From positions 1 through 29,203 of the IMG/VR virus record IMGVR_UViG_3300044712_000662: a stretch of DNA of 29,203 nt. One strand, given 5' to 3'. Made by a program: the position numbers and the translations under genes. The notes under the pieces were generated by a model. It was not told the origin of the DNA. It did not search any database and saw only the letters and a list, made by a program, of their open reading frames with translations. Positions 1 through 4,751 of this stretch are shown piece by piece; the first letter of the stretch is position 1; every line of letters starts with the position of its first letter. The stretch comes from a virus.

Positions 1-2
1 GA

Positions 3-218
3 GACCAGGGCGCCGCATCGGCCACGGGAATCCAGGGCGCCGCATCGGCCACGGGAGACCAGGGCGCCGCATCGGCCACGGGATACCAGGGCGCCGCATC
101 GGCCACGGGAGACCAGGGCGCCGCATCGGCCACGGGAATCCGGGGCGCCGCATCGGCCACGGGAATCCGGGGCGCCGCATCGGCCACAGGAATCCGGGGC
201 GCCGCATCGGCCACGGGA
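3..218 (+). repeat. 27-bp tandem repeat array, eight units
   Basis: Eight uninterrupted 27-bp units start at 3, 30, 57, 84, 111, 138, 165 and 192, followed by a degenerate ninth. In the open frame each unit encodes nine residues, X-(Q/R)-G-A-A-S-A-T-G. The first codon alternates between GAC, ATC and TAC (Asp, Ile, Tyr) and the second between CAG and CGG. The rest is almost identical at DNA level; one unit has CACAGG in place of CACGGG. Near-perfect DNA identity implies recent expansion or slippage. The array probably continues left of the window. Confidence 0.95.
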
Positions 219-419
219 TACCAGGGCATAGCGATTGCCTGCGGAATATATGGGATGGCCAAAGCCTCGCTGGGGAATTGGATTGTCGTTTCCGAATGGA
301 AAGATGTTGGCGATCATTGGGAGCGCATCGCGGTGAAAAGCGCTCGTGTCGATGGGAAGAAAATCAAGCCCGATACCTTCTATCAACTCAAAGACGGCAA
401 GCTGCAGGAGGCGAAATAA
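3..419 (+). CDS. Repeat-containing phage protein, C-terminal part (DUF7666-like)
   Basis: The open frame enters from the left edge, so the start is missing. It holds eight copies of a Gly/Ala/Ser/Thr nine-residue repeat (GAASATG core), a transition (GIAIACGIYGMAKAS), then a compact C-terminal domain of about 50 residues containing VDGKKIKPDTFYQLKDGKL. From memory, this layout resembles phage and bacterial proteins annotated DUF7666, in which such repeats precede a short conserved tail. The spacing of Gly, Ala and small residues would suit a beta-roll or beta-solenoid, but that is inference and the function is unknown. The stop TAA overlaps the next ATG (TAATG at 417-421). Confidence 0.75.
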   Translation, partial: DQGAASATGIQGAASATGDQGAASATGYQGAASATGDQGAASATGIRGAASATGIRGAASATGIRGAASATGYQGIAIACGIYGMAKASLGNWIVVSEWKDVGDHWERIAVKSARVDGKKIKPDTFYQLKDGKLQEAK

Positions 420-535
420 TGCCCGCGTTCGTAATCGTGCTCATCGTCTACGGAGTGATCGCCATCCTGACCGCGATCTCGTTCTTCGGCTTCCGTGCCT
501 TCTCCCTCGCGCTCCCCACGGACGGCGAGCTATGA
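419..535 (+). CDS. Small single-span membrane protein (38 aa)
   Basis: The product begins MPAFVIVLIVYGVIAIL and is essentially one hydrophobic helix (about residues 3-28) with a short polar tail. The start is chosen at the ATG overlapping the previous stop (TAATG), with a GGAGGCG Shine-Dalgarno inside the upstream gene; the frame is also open further upstream, but that would only add polar, basic residues. It overlaps the next membrane gene by ATGA. The pairing of two tiny membrane genes could be a holin-like or spanin-like unit, but no family is recognised. Confidence 0.65.
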   Translation: MPAFVIVLIVYGVIAILTAISFFGFRAFSLALPTDGEL

Positions 536-771
536 GCGATCAGGTCATCGTCATGGGGCCTGGATATTGGGCCATCGTGATTTTCGGAATTGTGTTTTTC
601 GGTGGAATCGCTGCTTTTCTCATCATCTACGCGCTGACCCGCCTCGCGCGCTATGTCGGGTGGAAGCTTCTGGCCGCGTGGATCGCGTTCTTCGCCATCA
701 TCGCCCTCATAGGCCTGTCGATGTTCACCTCCTGCGAGCCGCTCCGGGCTTTCATGGCGAGGGGGTACTAA
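532..771 (+). CDS. Small membrane protein, two predicted spans (79 aa)
   Basis: Two strongly hydrophobic stretches are visible, about residues 11-35 (YWAIVIFGIVFFGGIAAFLII) and 45-65 (LLAAWIAFFAIIALIGL), separated by a basic loop (TRLARYVGWK). It starts at ATG 532, overlapping the stop of the preceding membrane gene, so the two are probably translationally coupled. Size and topology fit a class II holin, but lysis genes are not clearly clustered here (the transglycosylase lies 3.5 kb away), so holin is only a possibility. Confidence 0.7.
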   Translation: MSDQVIVMGPGYWAIVIFGIVFFGGIAAFLIIYALTRLARYVGWKLLAAWIAFFAIIALIGLSMFTSCEPLRAFMARGY

Positions 772-1109
772 TGCAGCGCCCCGACCCTGCCCGGGCTCCA
801 TACGCCGACCTCTTCACCTATCTTTTCGATCGCGTTGACGAGATCGCCGAAAAGGTGGATTCCGCAGTCGAGCGAAAATCCCTGACCATCGACGACCTGG
901 CTGCGCGCTATCACGTCTCGCGGTCCTCCATCTCCGAGCGGCCCTGGCGCATGCCTAACTTCGGCCGGGCCGACTTCGGCGAGGTCCCGCGCCGCTGGTG
1001 GCTGACGACCGTTGAGCGCTGGGAAGAGGTGCCCGAGGCCGACCGCCGGGAGCGCTGGGAATTGATGAGCGCGAAGGACAAGCAGCAGGCGCTGGGGGTG
1101 AGCGCGTGA
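771..1109 (+). CDS. Helix-turn-helix protein, excisionase/MerR-like (112 aa)
   Basis: Residues about 37-62 (LTIDDLAARYHVSRSSIS) have the pattern of a winged helix-turn-helix of the MerR/excisionase type: a Leu-rich first helix, a turn, and a Ser/Arg-rich recognition helix. A Trp/Arg-rich segment (RRWWLTTVERWEEVP) follows. It starts at ATG 771, sharing one base with the preceding TAA, and ends in a GTGA overlap with the next gene. It is likely DNA-binding; the target is unknown. In phages such proteins serve as excisionases, terminase small subunits or regulators. Confidence 0.6.
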   Translation: MQRPDPARAPYADLFTYLFDRVDEIAEKVDSAVERKSLTIDDLAARYHVSRSSISERPWRMPNFGRADFGEVPRRWWLTTVERWEEVPEADRRERWELMSAKDKQQALGVSA

Positions 1110-1567
1110 GGTCGCCATCGAAGCTATTCCTCATCGACGGGGTGGAGAAGATCGGGTATGCCGAGGCCGCGAAGGCCTGCGGTGTAAAGCTGGAATCCTT
1201 CGCCGTCTACATCAAACAGCGATTCGCCGGGACCTACGAAGTTGACATCCAGTACAAGGGTCACCGCGTGCAATGCAAGTCGGGGAAGTTGGCCACGGCC
1301 CCGCTTCTTCCTCCTCCTCCCGCGCCAGTCGTTGAGGAGCTACACCCCATCGACTCGATGCCCGAGGCGCTCAAGTCCGTGAAAGAAGAGATCCGCTTCC
1401 TGCGCGAGTGCCTCATCGGCCGGCTTCATAGCCTCGACGAAATCATGGAGCACGTTCGCTCGATCGAGAAGCGCGTCATTGAAGAGAAGCATGTGCGCGG
1501 ACGATATACCGACGATGCCGGGAACATGGAGTTTCCCGATTTCGTCCAGGCGGAGCGGCTCGGATGA
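1106..1567 (+). CDS. Hypothetical protein with C-terminal coiled coil (153 aa)
   Basis: It starts with GTG at 1106 overlapping the upstream TGA. The N-terminal 60 residues include a helix-turn-helix-like GYAEAAKACGVKLESFAVYIKQ, then a Pro-rich linker (LLPPPPAPV) and a charged helical segment (residues about 90-140) with coiled-coil spacing. It may act with the preceding DNA-binding protein, since their genes overlap. No family is recognised. Confidence 0.65.
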   Translation: MRSPSKLFLIDGVEKIGYAEAAKACGVKLESFAVYIKQRFAGTYEVDIQYKGHRVQCKSGKLATAPLLPPPPAPVVEELHPIDSMPEALKSVKEEIRFLRECLIGRLHSLDEIMEHVRSIEKRVIEEKHVRGRYTDDAGNMEFPDFVQAERLG

Positions 1568-1701
1568 TCGACCCGGCATTCGAGGAGCGCATGGCCGCGA
1601 TGGACGCGAAGATCGACGACCTCGAGTTCAGAGTCAAGGAATTGATAGCCAAATGGTTCCTGCTTTTGCAGGATGCCAAGCGATACACGAAGGGGAAATG
1701 A
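1564..1701 (+). CDS. Helical microprotein (45 aa)
   Basis: ATG at 1564 overlaps the previous TGA, and its own TGA (1699-1701) overlaps the next ATG, so it sits in a continuous coupled chain. The product MIDPAFEERMAAMDAKIDDL... is almost wholly amphipathic helix with heptad-like spacing, suggesting a short coiled coil. Support comes from the exact stop/start overlaps at both ends rather than from homology. Function unknown. Confidence 0.6.
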   Translation: MIDPAFEERMAAMDAKIDDLEFRVKELIAKWFLLLQDAKRYTKGK

Positions 1702-2099
1702 TGTCCGAGCTGATGAGGGCAACGAAAAAGAAGAGCGCGCCTGGCGCTTCCCGTATTCGCGTATCGAACAAGGATCTGCGGACCCTGGACGGTGTCGTTT
1801 TCGATTCCAAGGCTGAGATGAACCGTTTCGCCGAGCTCAAGATGATGGAGCGCGCCGGGATCATCAAGGACCTCAAATGCCAGGTAAAGTTCATCCTTCA
1901 AGAAAAGTTCAAGCATGAGAAATACGGGAACATCCGCGCGATCGAGTACATCGCCGATTTCAGCTACATCCAGATCATGAACGGGAAAACCGTGATTGAG
2001 GACTGCAAGGGCATGCTAACGGACAAGTATCTCATCAAGCGGAAGCTCTTCCTCTTCAAATACCCGGACATCGACTACCGAGAAATCCACGCCAAATAA
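1701..2099 (+). CDS. DUF1064 nuclease-like protein (132 aa)
   Basis: It matches the DUF1064 phage family: VVFDSKAEMNRFAELKMMERAGIIKDLKCQ at the start, then YIADFSYIQ and VIEDCKGMLTDKYLIKRKLFLFKYP. The Glu in FDSKAE, the Asp in IADF and the E-D-x-K element fit a PD-(D/E)XK or Holliday-junction-resolvase-like fold, so a DNA nuclease role in replication or recombination is likely. Two adjacent ATGs exist, at 1698 (overlapping the upstream stop) and 1701; the second has better spacing from the AAGGGG site at 1690-1695. Confidence 0.85.
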   Translation: MSELMRATKKKSAPGASRIRVSNKDLRTLDGVVFDSKAEMNRFAELKMMERAGIIKDLKCQVKFILQEKFKHEKYGNIRAIEYIADFSYIQIMNGKTVIEDCKGMLTDKYLIKRKLFLFKYPDIDYREIHAK

Positions 2100-2108
2100 G
2101 GAGGAAAT

Positions 2109-2501
2109 ATGATAAACGCAGGGCTCGACCAGATCATCATCATCGCCCTTCAACAGATGGAACTGGACAAAGCGAAGCTCGAAGTGGAGGAGTCGGGGCG
2201 CGAGGTCGCCGCGCTCCAGGGGGAAATCGCAGGGATCAAGGACATCATCTCCTACATCTCGGCCGAATTCCACGTCACCCAGGCCGCCATCGAATCGACT
2301 GGCGATGTCCCGTTCACCATCCCGGACCTAGACGAAAACGAGTTCGAGGTGCTCCGGCACGACGTCGAGGAAGACCGGAAGCGCCGCATCAAGGAATCGG
2401 AGAAGGCCGCGCGGGAGAAGCGTGAGTCGCTCGACTTCGGGGACGGGAACGCCGCGGGCGAGAACCTCGACCCCCTCGCCGAACCCAGCCAGGAGGCATA
2501 G
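2109..2501 (+). CDS. Hypothetical coiled-coil protein (130 aa)
   Basis: A strong AAGGAGGAA site lies just before ATG 2109. Residues about 14-50 (MELDKAKLEVEESGREVAAL) form a probable coiled coil. The rest is acidic and charged, ending in a low-complexity tail (GNAAGENLDPLAEPSQEA). There is no transmembrane segment or catalytic motif. It could be a scaffold or an assembly partner of the nuclease upstream. Family unknown. Confidence 0.7.
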   Translation: MINAGLDQIIIIALQQMELDKAKLEVEESGREVAALQGEIAGIKDIISYISAEFHVTQAAIESTGDVPFTIPDLDENEFEVLRHDVEEDRKRRIKESEKAAREKRESLDFGDGNAAGENLDPLAEPSQEA

Positions 2502-2504
2502 GGA

Positions 2505-2768
2505 ATGAACATCTTCGAGATCATCAAGCAGAAGTTCGCGCGCAAGCAGGCCACCGAGAAGCAGACCCCGCGCGTGAAAACCACCCCGCCGAAGAAGAAC
2601 CACCACCACCGCCGCGCTTCCTACTACCAGCGGGGCAGGACCGGAAAGGGAAAGGCCGGCAACAAGCTCGCCAAGAAGTGCGCGAAGCACCTCGCCCGCC
2701 GCCGGGTGTTCCAGTTCATCTCCGCCCGCAGGGGCCGGAAGTTGATCGCCGCATCGGGTAGGTGGTAG
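2505..2768 (+). CDS. Very basic Lys/Arg/His-rich protein (87 aa)
   Basis: An AGGAGG site precedes ATG 2505. After MNIFEIIKQKFARKQA the protein is dominated by Lys, Arg and His, including KKNHHHRRASYYQRGR and KKCAKHLARRR. Such composition suits nucleic-acid binding. Its neighbour at 2771 is similarly basic and ends just before an RNA-rich region, so an RNA-binding role is possible but unproved. No family is recognised. Confidence 0.65.
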   Translation: MNIFEIIKQKFARKQATEKQTPRVKTTPPKKNHHHRRASYYQRGRTGKGKAGNKLAKKCAKHLARRRVFQFISARRGRKLIAASGRW

Positions 2769-2770
2769 AC

Positions 2771-3136
2771 ATGGCGCGCAAGAGGAACTGGAAAGACAAG
2801 CGCGCCTGGATCGAGTCCGACGCGAAGAAGATGGCGCAGGCCTACGCCGACAAGAAGCCCTTCCTCACGCGCCTTCTCTGCATGATCTCGAAGAGGGCCC
2901 GCGCGAAGTGGGCGAAGAAGCGAGTCGCGCGGTACACCAAAGCGCTCAAGTTCTACCTCAACCGCGCCTCGCATTCCTGCTACAAGAAAACGCCCGAGGA
3001 TCTCCGCCAAGAGCGAGTGATTCACAACCATGTGCAGCGGCTCCGCGAGAAGGAGATCAGGGAGGGGAAGCGATATCCCGTGCGAATGAAACCTGCCACC
3101 GCAGGCGTACCGACCGCCGCGAGCGGAAAGAGGTAA
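2771..3136 (+). CDS. Very basic hypothetical protein (121 aa)
   Basis: It starts at ATG 2771, two bases after the upstream TAG, with only a weak GGTGG site; an in-frame GTG at 2762 would overlap the upstream stop. The protein is rich in Lys and Arg throughout (MARKRNWKDKRAW, SKRARAKWAKKRVARYTKALKF), mostly helical, with a disordered end (PATAGVPTAASGKR). It is paired with the similar 2505 gene. DNA or RNA binding is likely from charge alone. It is the last gene before more than 500 bases of structured noncoding sequence. Confidence 0.6.
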   Translation: MARKRNWKDKRAWIESDAKKMAQAYADKKPFLTRLLCMISKRARAKWAKKRVARYTKALKFYLNRASHSCYKKTPEDLRQERVIHNHVQRLREKEIREGKRYPVRMKPATAGVPTAASGKR

Positions 3137-3347
3137 GACGCGGACCGTGGCCCCGGGAAGACGGGGCGTCTAGGGGGTGCCCCGAAGCCGTGATGATCCG
3201 TGCATTGGTGATCATCTCGGTGGGGCGTGGATCGGCTCCTATCCACAGAAGGCCGTCGACTCGGCCTCGCCTCCAGTGTTTGGACGTAATGACCCGTAGG
3301 GGGAAACGGCCCAGGCTAGCCCGACCGGTGCTCGGGCCGATTTCCCG
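3137..3347 (+). other. Noncoding segment with dense hairpins
   Basis: There is no convincing gene here. Local inverted repeats are close together: GATGATC/GATCATC (3192-3198 with 3210-3216), GTGGAT/ATCCAC (3227-3232 with 3241-3246) and GGCCG/CGGCC (3251-3255 with 3262-3266). GGGGCG at 3222-3227 pairs with CGCCTC at 3268-3273, enclosing the last two hairpins in a small cloverleaf-like shape. The 3251-3266 hairpin resembles a T-arm with a six-base TCGACT loop. It could be a decayed tRNA, a structured leader or a noncoding RNA. The following 3450-3627 stretch holds two more short hairpins (GCCTC/GAGGC; CCGTGGA/TCCACGG) and no clear gene. Confidence 0.45.
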
Positions 3348-3449
3348 GGAAGCGTGGCTGAGAGGTTAAAGGCTGACGCAGATAGACTGGGTCGGTGATT
3401 CTGCGAATCAATACCGACGCAGCCGCGAGTTCGAATCCCGCCGCTTCCA
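3348..3449 (+). tRNA. tRNA-like element, type II (Ser/Leu class), abnormal anticodon arm
   Basis: A perfect 7-bp acceptor stem (GGAAGCG/CGCTTCC) with discriminator A, a serine-type D-arm (GGCTGAGAGGTTAAAGGC) and a T-arm with the TTCGAAT loop (stem 3425-3429/3437-3441, one A-C mismatch) are clear. The middle is not standard. GACGCAG (3375-3381) pairs with CTGGGTC (3387-3393) with one G-G mismatch and leaves only a five-base loop, ATAGA. A GATTC-TGC-GAATC hairpin follows inside GGT/ACC. Length is 102 bases, long even for type II. CTGGGTC can pair equally with a second GACGCAG at 3416-3422. The anticodon cannot be assigned; it may be a pseudo-tRNA or a tRNA mimic. Confidence 0.55.
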
Positions 3450-3627
3450 TAGCCTCGTTGAGGCGAAAGCCCGTGGAGTGGGTCCACGGCATGGCGCGCG
3501 TCCTTGGCCGGATCGTCGCGTTGGGAAGGATCGCCGTGCGCGAACACGGCAACGGCTTGCCCGTATGGGCGGCCAGGCGCGAGGGCATGCGCGCGAAAGA
3601 AAACCTGTGATTTGTGCGTTGAGAATT

Positions 3628-3657
3628 GCCGGGCGATGTCCCGCTCGGCTCATTTTT
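3628..3657 (+). terminator. Rho-independent terminator-like hairpin upstream of the lipoprotein gene
   Basis: GCCGGGCG (3628-3635) pairs with CGCTCGGC (3642-3649) over eight bases (one G-T pair) around loop ATGTCC, followed by TCATTTTT. It ends the structured RNA segment and lies two bases before the CGGAGGG ribosome-binding site of the lipoprotein gene, so it may instead act as an attenuator. A similar arrangement precedes the transglycosylase at 4272. Confidence 0.55.
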
Positions 3658-3669
3658 ACGGAGGGTCCA

Positions 3670-3984
3670 TTGAAGAGAATAGCTATCGCTTTGATTTTTT
3701 GCATGGCTTGTTTTTTACAGAGCTGCGCCGCGAAGGGAGACCCCGTCCCCGGGGTTAAAGCATCGAACGGAGATGATTTTTCGGTCGTTTTTCTTTTTGA
3801 ATACGATTCCGTGAAAATCTATCGATTCAATGATGCTGGCGAATGGCGATATTTCGCAACCGGAGACGGCTCCTTTATCCCCCAAAACCAAGCGCGCACT
3901 ACTACGACAAGCAACGGGAAAACCACTACCACGACAACAAAAAAGTGGAGCGATGGGGCGCAGTCCGTGAGGGGCGAAGAATAG
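3670..3984 (+). CDS. Small secreted lipoprotein (104 aa), TTG start
   Basis: The start is TTG at 3670, six bases after CGGAGGG; no ATG gives a better start. A short basic N-terminus, hydrophobic core and lipobox FLQSC (Cys19) mark a lipoprotein signal, so the mature protein should be lipid-anchored. The next segment, VVFLFEYDSVKIYRFNDAGEWRYFATGDG, resembles small DUF4884-like phage or bacterial proteins (tentative). A Thr-rich tract (TTTTSNGKTTTTTTKKW) follows. Possible roles include outer-membrane spanin or superinfection exclusion. The gene is less GC-rich than its neighbours. Confidence 0.75.
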   Translation: MKRIAIALIFCMACFLQSCAAKGDPVPGVKASNGDDFSVVFLFEYDSVKIYRFNDAGEWRYFATGDGSFIPQNQARTTTTSNGKTTTTTTKKWSDGAQSVRGEE

Positions 3985-3998
3985 AAAAAGTATATCCC

Positions 3999-4071
3999 GT
4001 GGGATTAGCTCAGAAGGTAGAGCATCGGACTTCCACTCCGATTGTCGCCGGTTCGATTCCGGCATCCCACT
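3999..4071 (+). tRNA. tRNA-Gly (anticodon UCC)
   Basis: A complete canonical cloverleaf of 73 bases: acceptor GTGGGAT/ATCCCAC, D-arm GCTC-AGAAGGTA-GAGC, anticodon stem TCGGA/TCCGA with loop CTTCCAC, variable TTGTC, T-arm GCCGG-TTCGATT-CCGGC, discriminator T. The anticodon is TCC at 4032-4034, reading GGA and related Gly codons. CCA is not encoded. It lies between the lipoprotein gene and a second, irregular tRNA-like element. Confidence 0.95.
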
Positions 4072-4074
4072 CTT

Positions 4075-4158
4075 GCTGGATGGGGATAGCCTAATGCCCC
4101 AAATGGTAAAGGCGGCGCTCGCGAAGCTGCCAATTCGGTTCGAATCCGAAGTCCAGCT
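4075..4158 (+). tRNA. tRNA-like element with extra D-region helix and abnormal anticodon arm
   Basis: The acceptor pairs 4075-4081 (GCTGGAT) with 4151-4157 (GTCCAGC). The T-arm is perfect: TTCGG, TTCGAAT loop, CCGAA (4134-4150). Between acceptor and D-arm lies an added helix, TGGGG (4081-4085) with CCCCA (4097-4101). The anticodon-region stem GGCGGC/GCTGCC (4111-4116 with 4126-4131) closes a nine-base loop, GCTCGCGAA. Forcing a seven-base loop CTCGCGA gives CGC (Ala) with a G-A mismatch; another fit gives TCG (Arg). It begins four bases after tRNA-Gly, so the two are probably co-transcribed. Confidence 0.55.
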
Positions 4159-4161
4159 ATT

Positions 4162-4249
4162 GCCCGGCGGTTGACGTCCAGAGGCCCGCGGTGCCGTTGC
4201 GCCGTGCCAGGGATGGCGTATCGACAGGAGAGCCTACTCACCGCCGGGC
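4162..4249 (+). ncRNA. Structured RNA element closed by a 10-bp helix, terminator-like
   Basis: GCCCGGCGGT (4162-4171) pairs perfectly with ACCGCCGGGC (4240-4249). Within it are hairpins CGGTGC-CGTT-GCGCCG (4189-4204) and GCCA-GGGA-TGGC (4206-4217). The closing helix is followed by TTTCTTTTCTTTC, so it could terminate the tRNA transcript. It also lies directly upstream of the transglycosylase ribosome-binding site, so it could be a leader element controlling that gene. It matches no riboswitch or ribozyme I recognise, and it lacks a T-loop motif, so it is not a tRNA. Confidence 0.5.
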
Positions 4250-4271
4250 TTTCTTTTCTTTCGGAGGGACC

Positions 4272-4751
4272 ATGAAGATTTGCGAAAAGATATTCGTCTG
4301 CCTCATCGCGGGGATTCTTGCGGTGACGCTCTCCGCCTCGGCGCGCGGCTTCATCTCTCTGCCCTTCACCCCATCCGTCCCGCGCATCGTGACCGTCTAC
4401 GACGTCGCGGTCGAGGGCACCATCGTGCCGGCAGAGCTCTTGCGGGCGATCGCGCGGCGCGAATCTGGGGAGAAAGATTTCGAGGTCGGAGATAATGGCC
4501 TTTCTATCGGGCGCTTCCAGCTTTACGAGGTCTATCACGCAGAGCGTGCGGCCGCGTGGGGGGAATACGACCCTCGGAACCCAGTGCAAGCGGGCAGGGT
4601 GGCGGCACTTTTTCTCCAGGATTGCATCATCGCCTATTCAGGAGACATCGTGCGCGGCATATGCGCTTATCGACAAGGCGTGAAAGGGGTCGAAGAGGAT
4701 GGCCCTACGGTTTGGTATTACGACCAGGTAATGGAGAGGATGAAAATATAA
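4272..4751 (+). CDS. Exported lysozyme-like / SLT-type transglycosylase (159 aa)
   Basis: A signal peptide (KICEKIFVCLIAGILAVTL, cleavage likely near SASA) precedes a small lysozyme-fold domain: AELLRAIARRESGEKDFEVGDNGLSIGRFQL, where Glu64 of RRESG is the expected catalytic residue and the G-L-S-I-G-R-F-Q segment follows as in SLT transglycosylases. A second helical part contains DPRNPVQAGRVAALFLQ and CAYRQG. It would cleave the glycan strands of peptidoglycan in the periplasm, as endolysin or virion-entry enzyme. Start ATG 4272 follows TCGGAGGGACC with ideal spacing. Its stop overlaps the next ATG. Confidence 0.85.
   Translation: MKICEKIFVCLIAGILAVTLSASARGFISLPFTPSVPRIVTVYDVAVEGTIVPAELLRAIARRESGEKDFEVGDNGLSIGRFQLYEVYHAERAAAWGEYDPRNPVQAGRVAALFLQDCIIAYSGDIVRGICAYRQGVKGVEEDGPTVWYYDQVMERMKI

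Noticed and set aside
3-218. CRISPR array
   Set aside because: Units are contiguous with no spacers, and translate cleanly as nine-residue repeats in one open frame.
278-418. Upstream in-frame extension of the 38-residue membrane protein
   Set aside because: It overlaps the clearly coding end of the repeat protein. The TAATG junction and GGAGG site place the start at 419.
3348-3449. Ordinary tRNA-Leu(UAG) or tRNA-Ser assignment
   Set aside because: A seven-base loop reading UAG requires A at position 33 and a G-G mismatch. A loop reading AGA has almost no stem pairing. No anticodon is safely supported.
3491-3610. Small plus-strand frame beginning MARVLGRIVALGRIAVREHG (39 aa)
   Set aside because: There is no clear ribosome-binding site; its ATG falls just after a hairpin, and the composition looks like a random GC-rich frame in a structured RNA segment. 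It is not excluded, but not supported.
4162-4249. A third tRNA with a 10-bp acceptor (selenocysteine-type)
   Set aside because: There is no T-loop motif or D-arm, and no anticodon loop. The helix followed by a U-rich tract fits a terminator or leader better.
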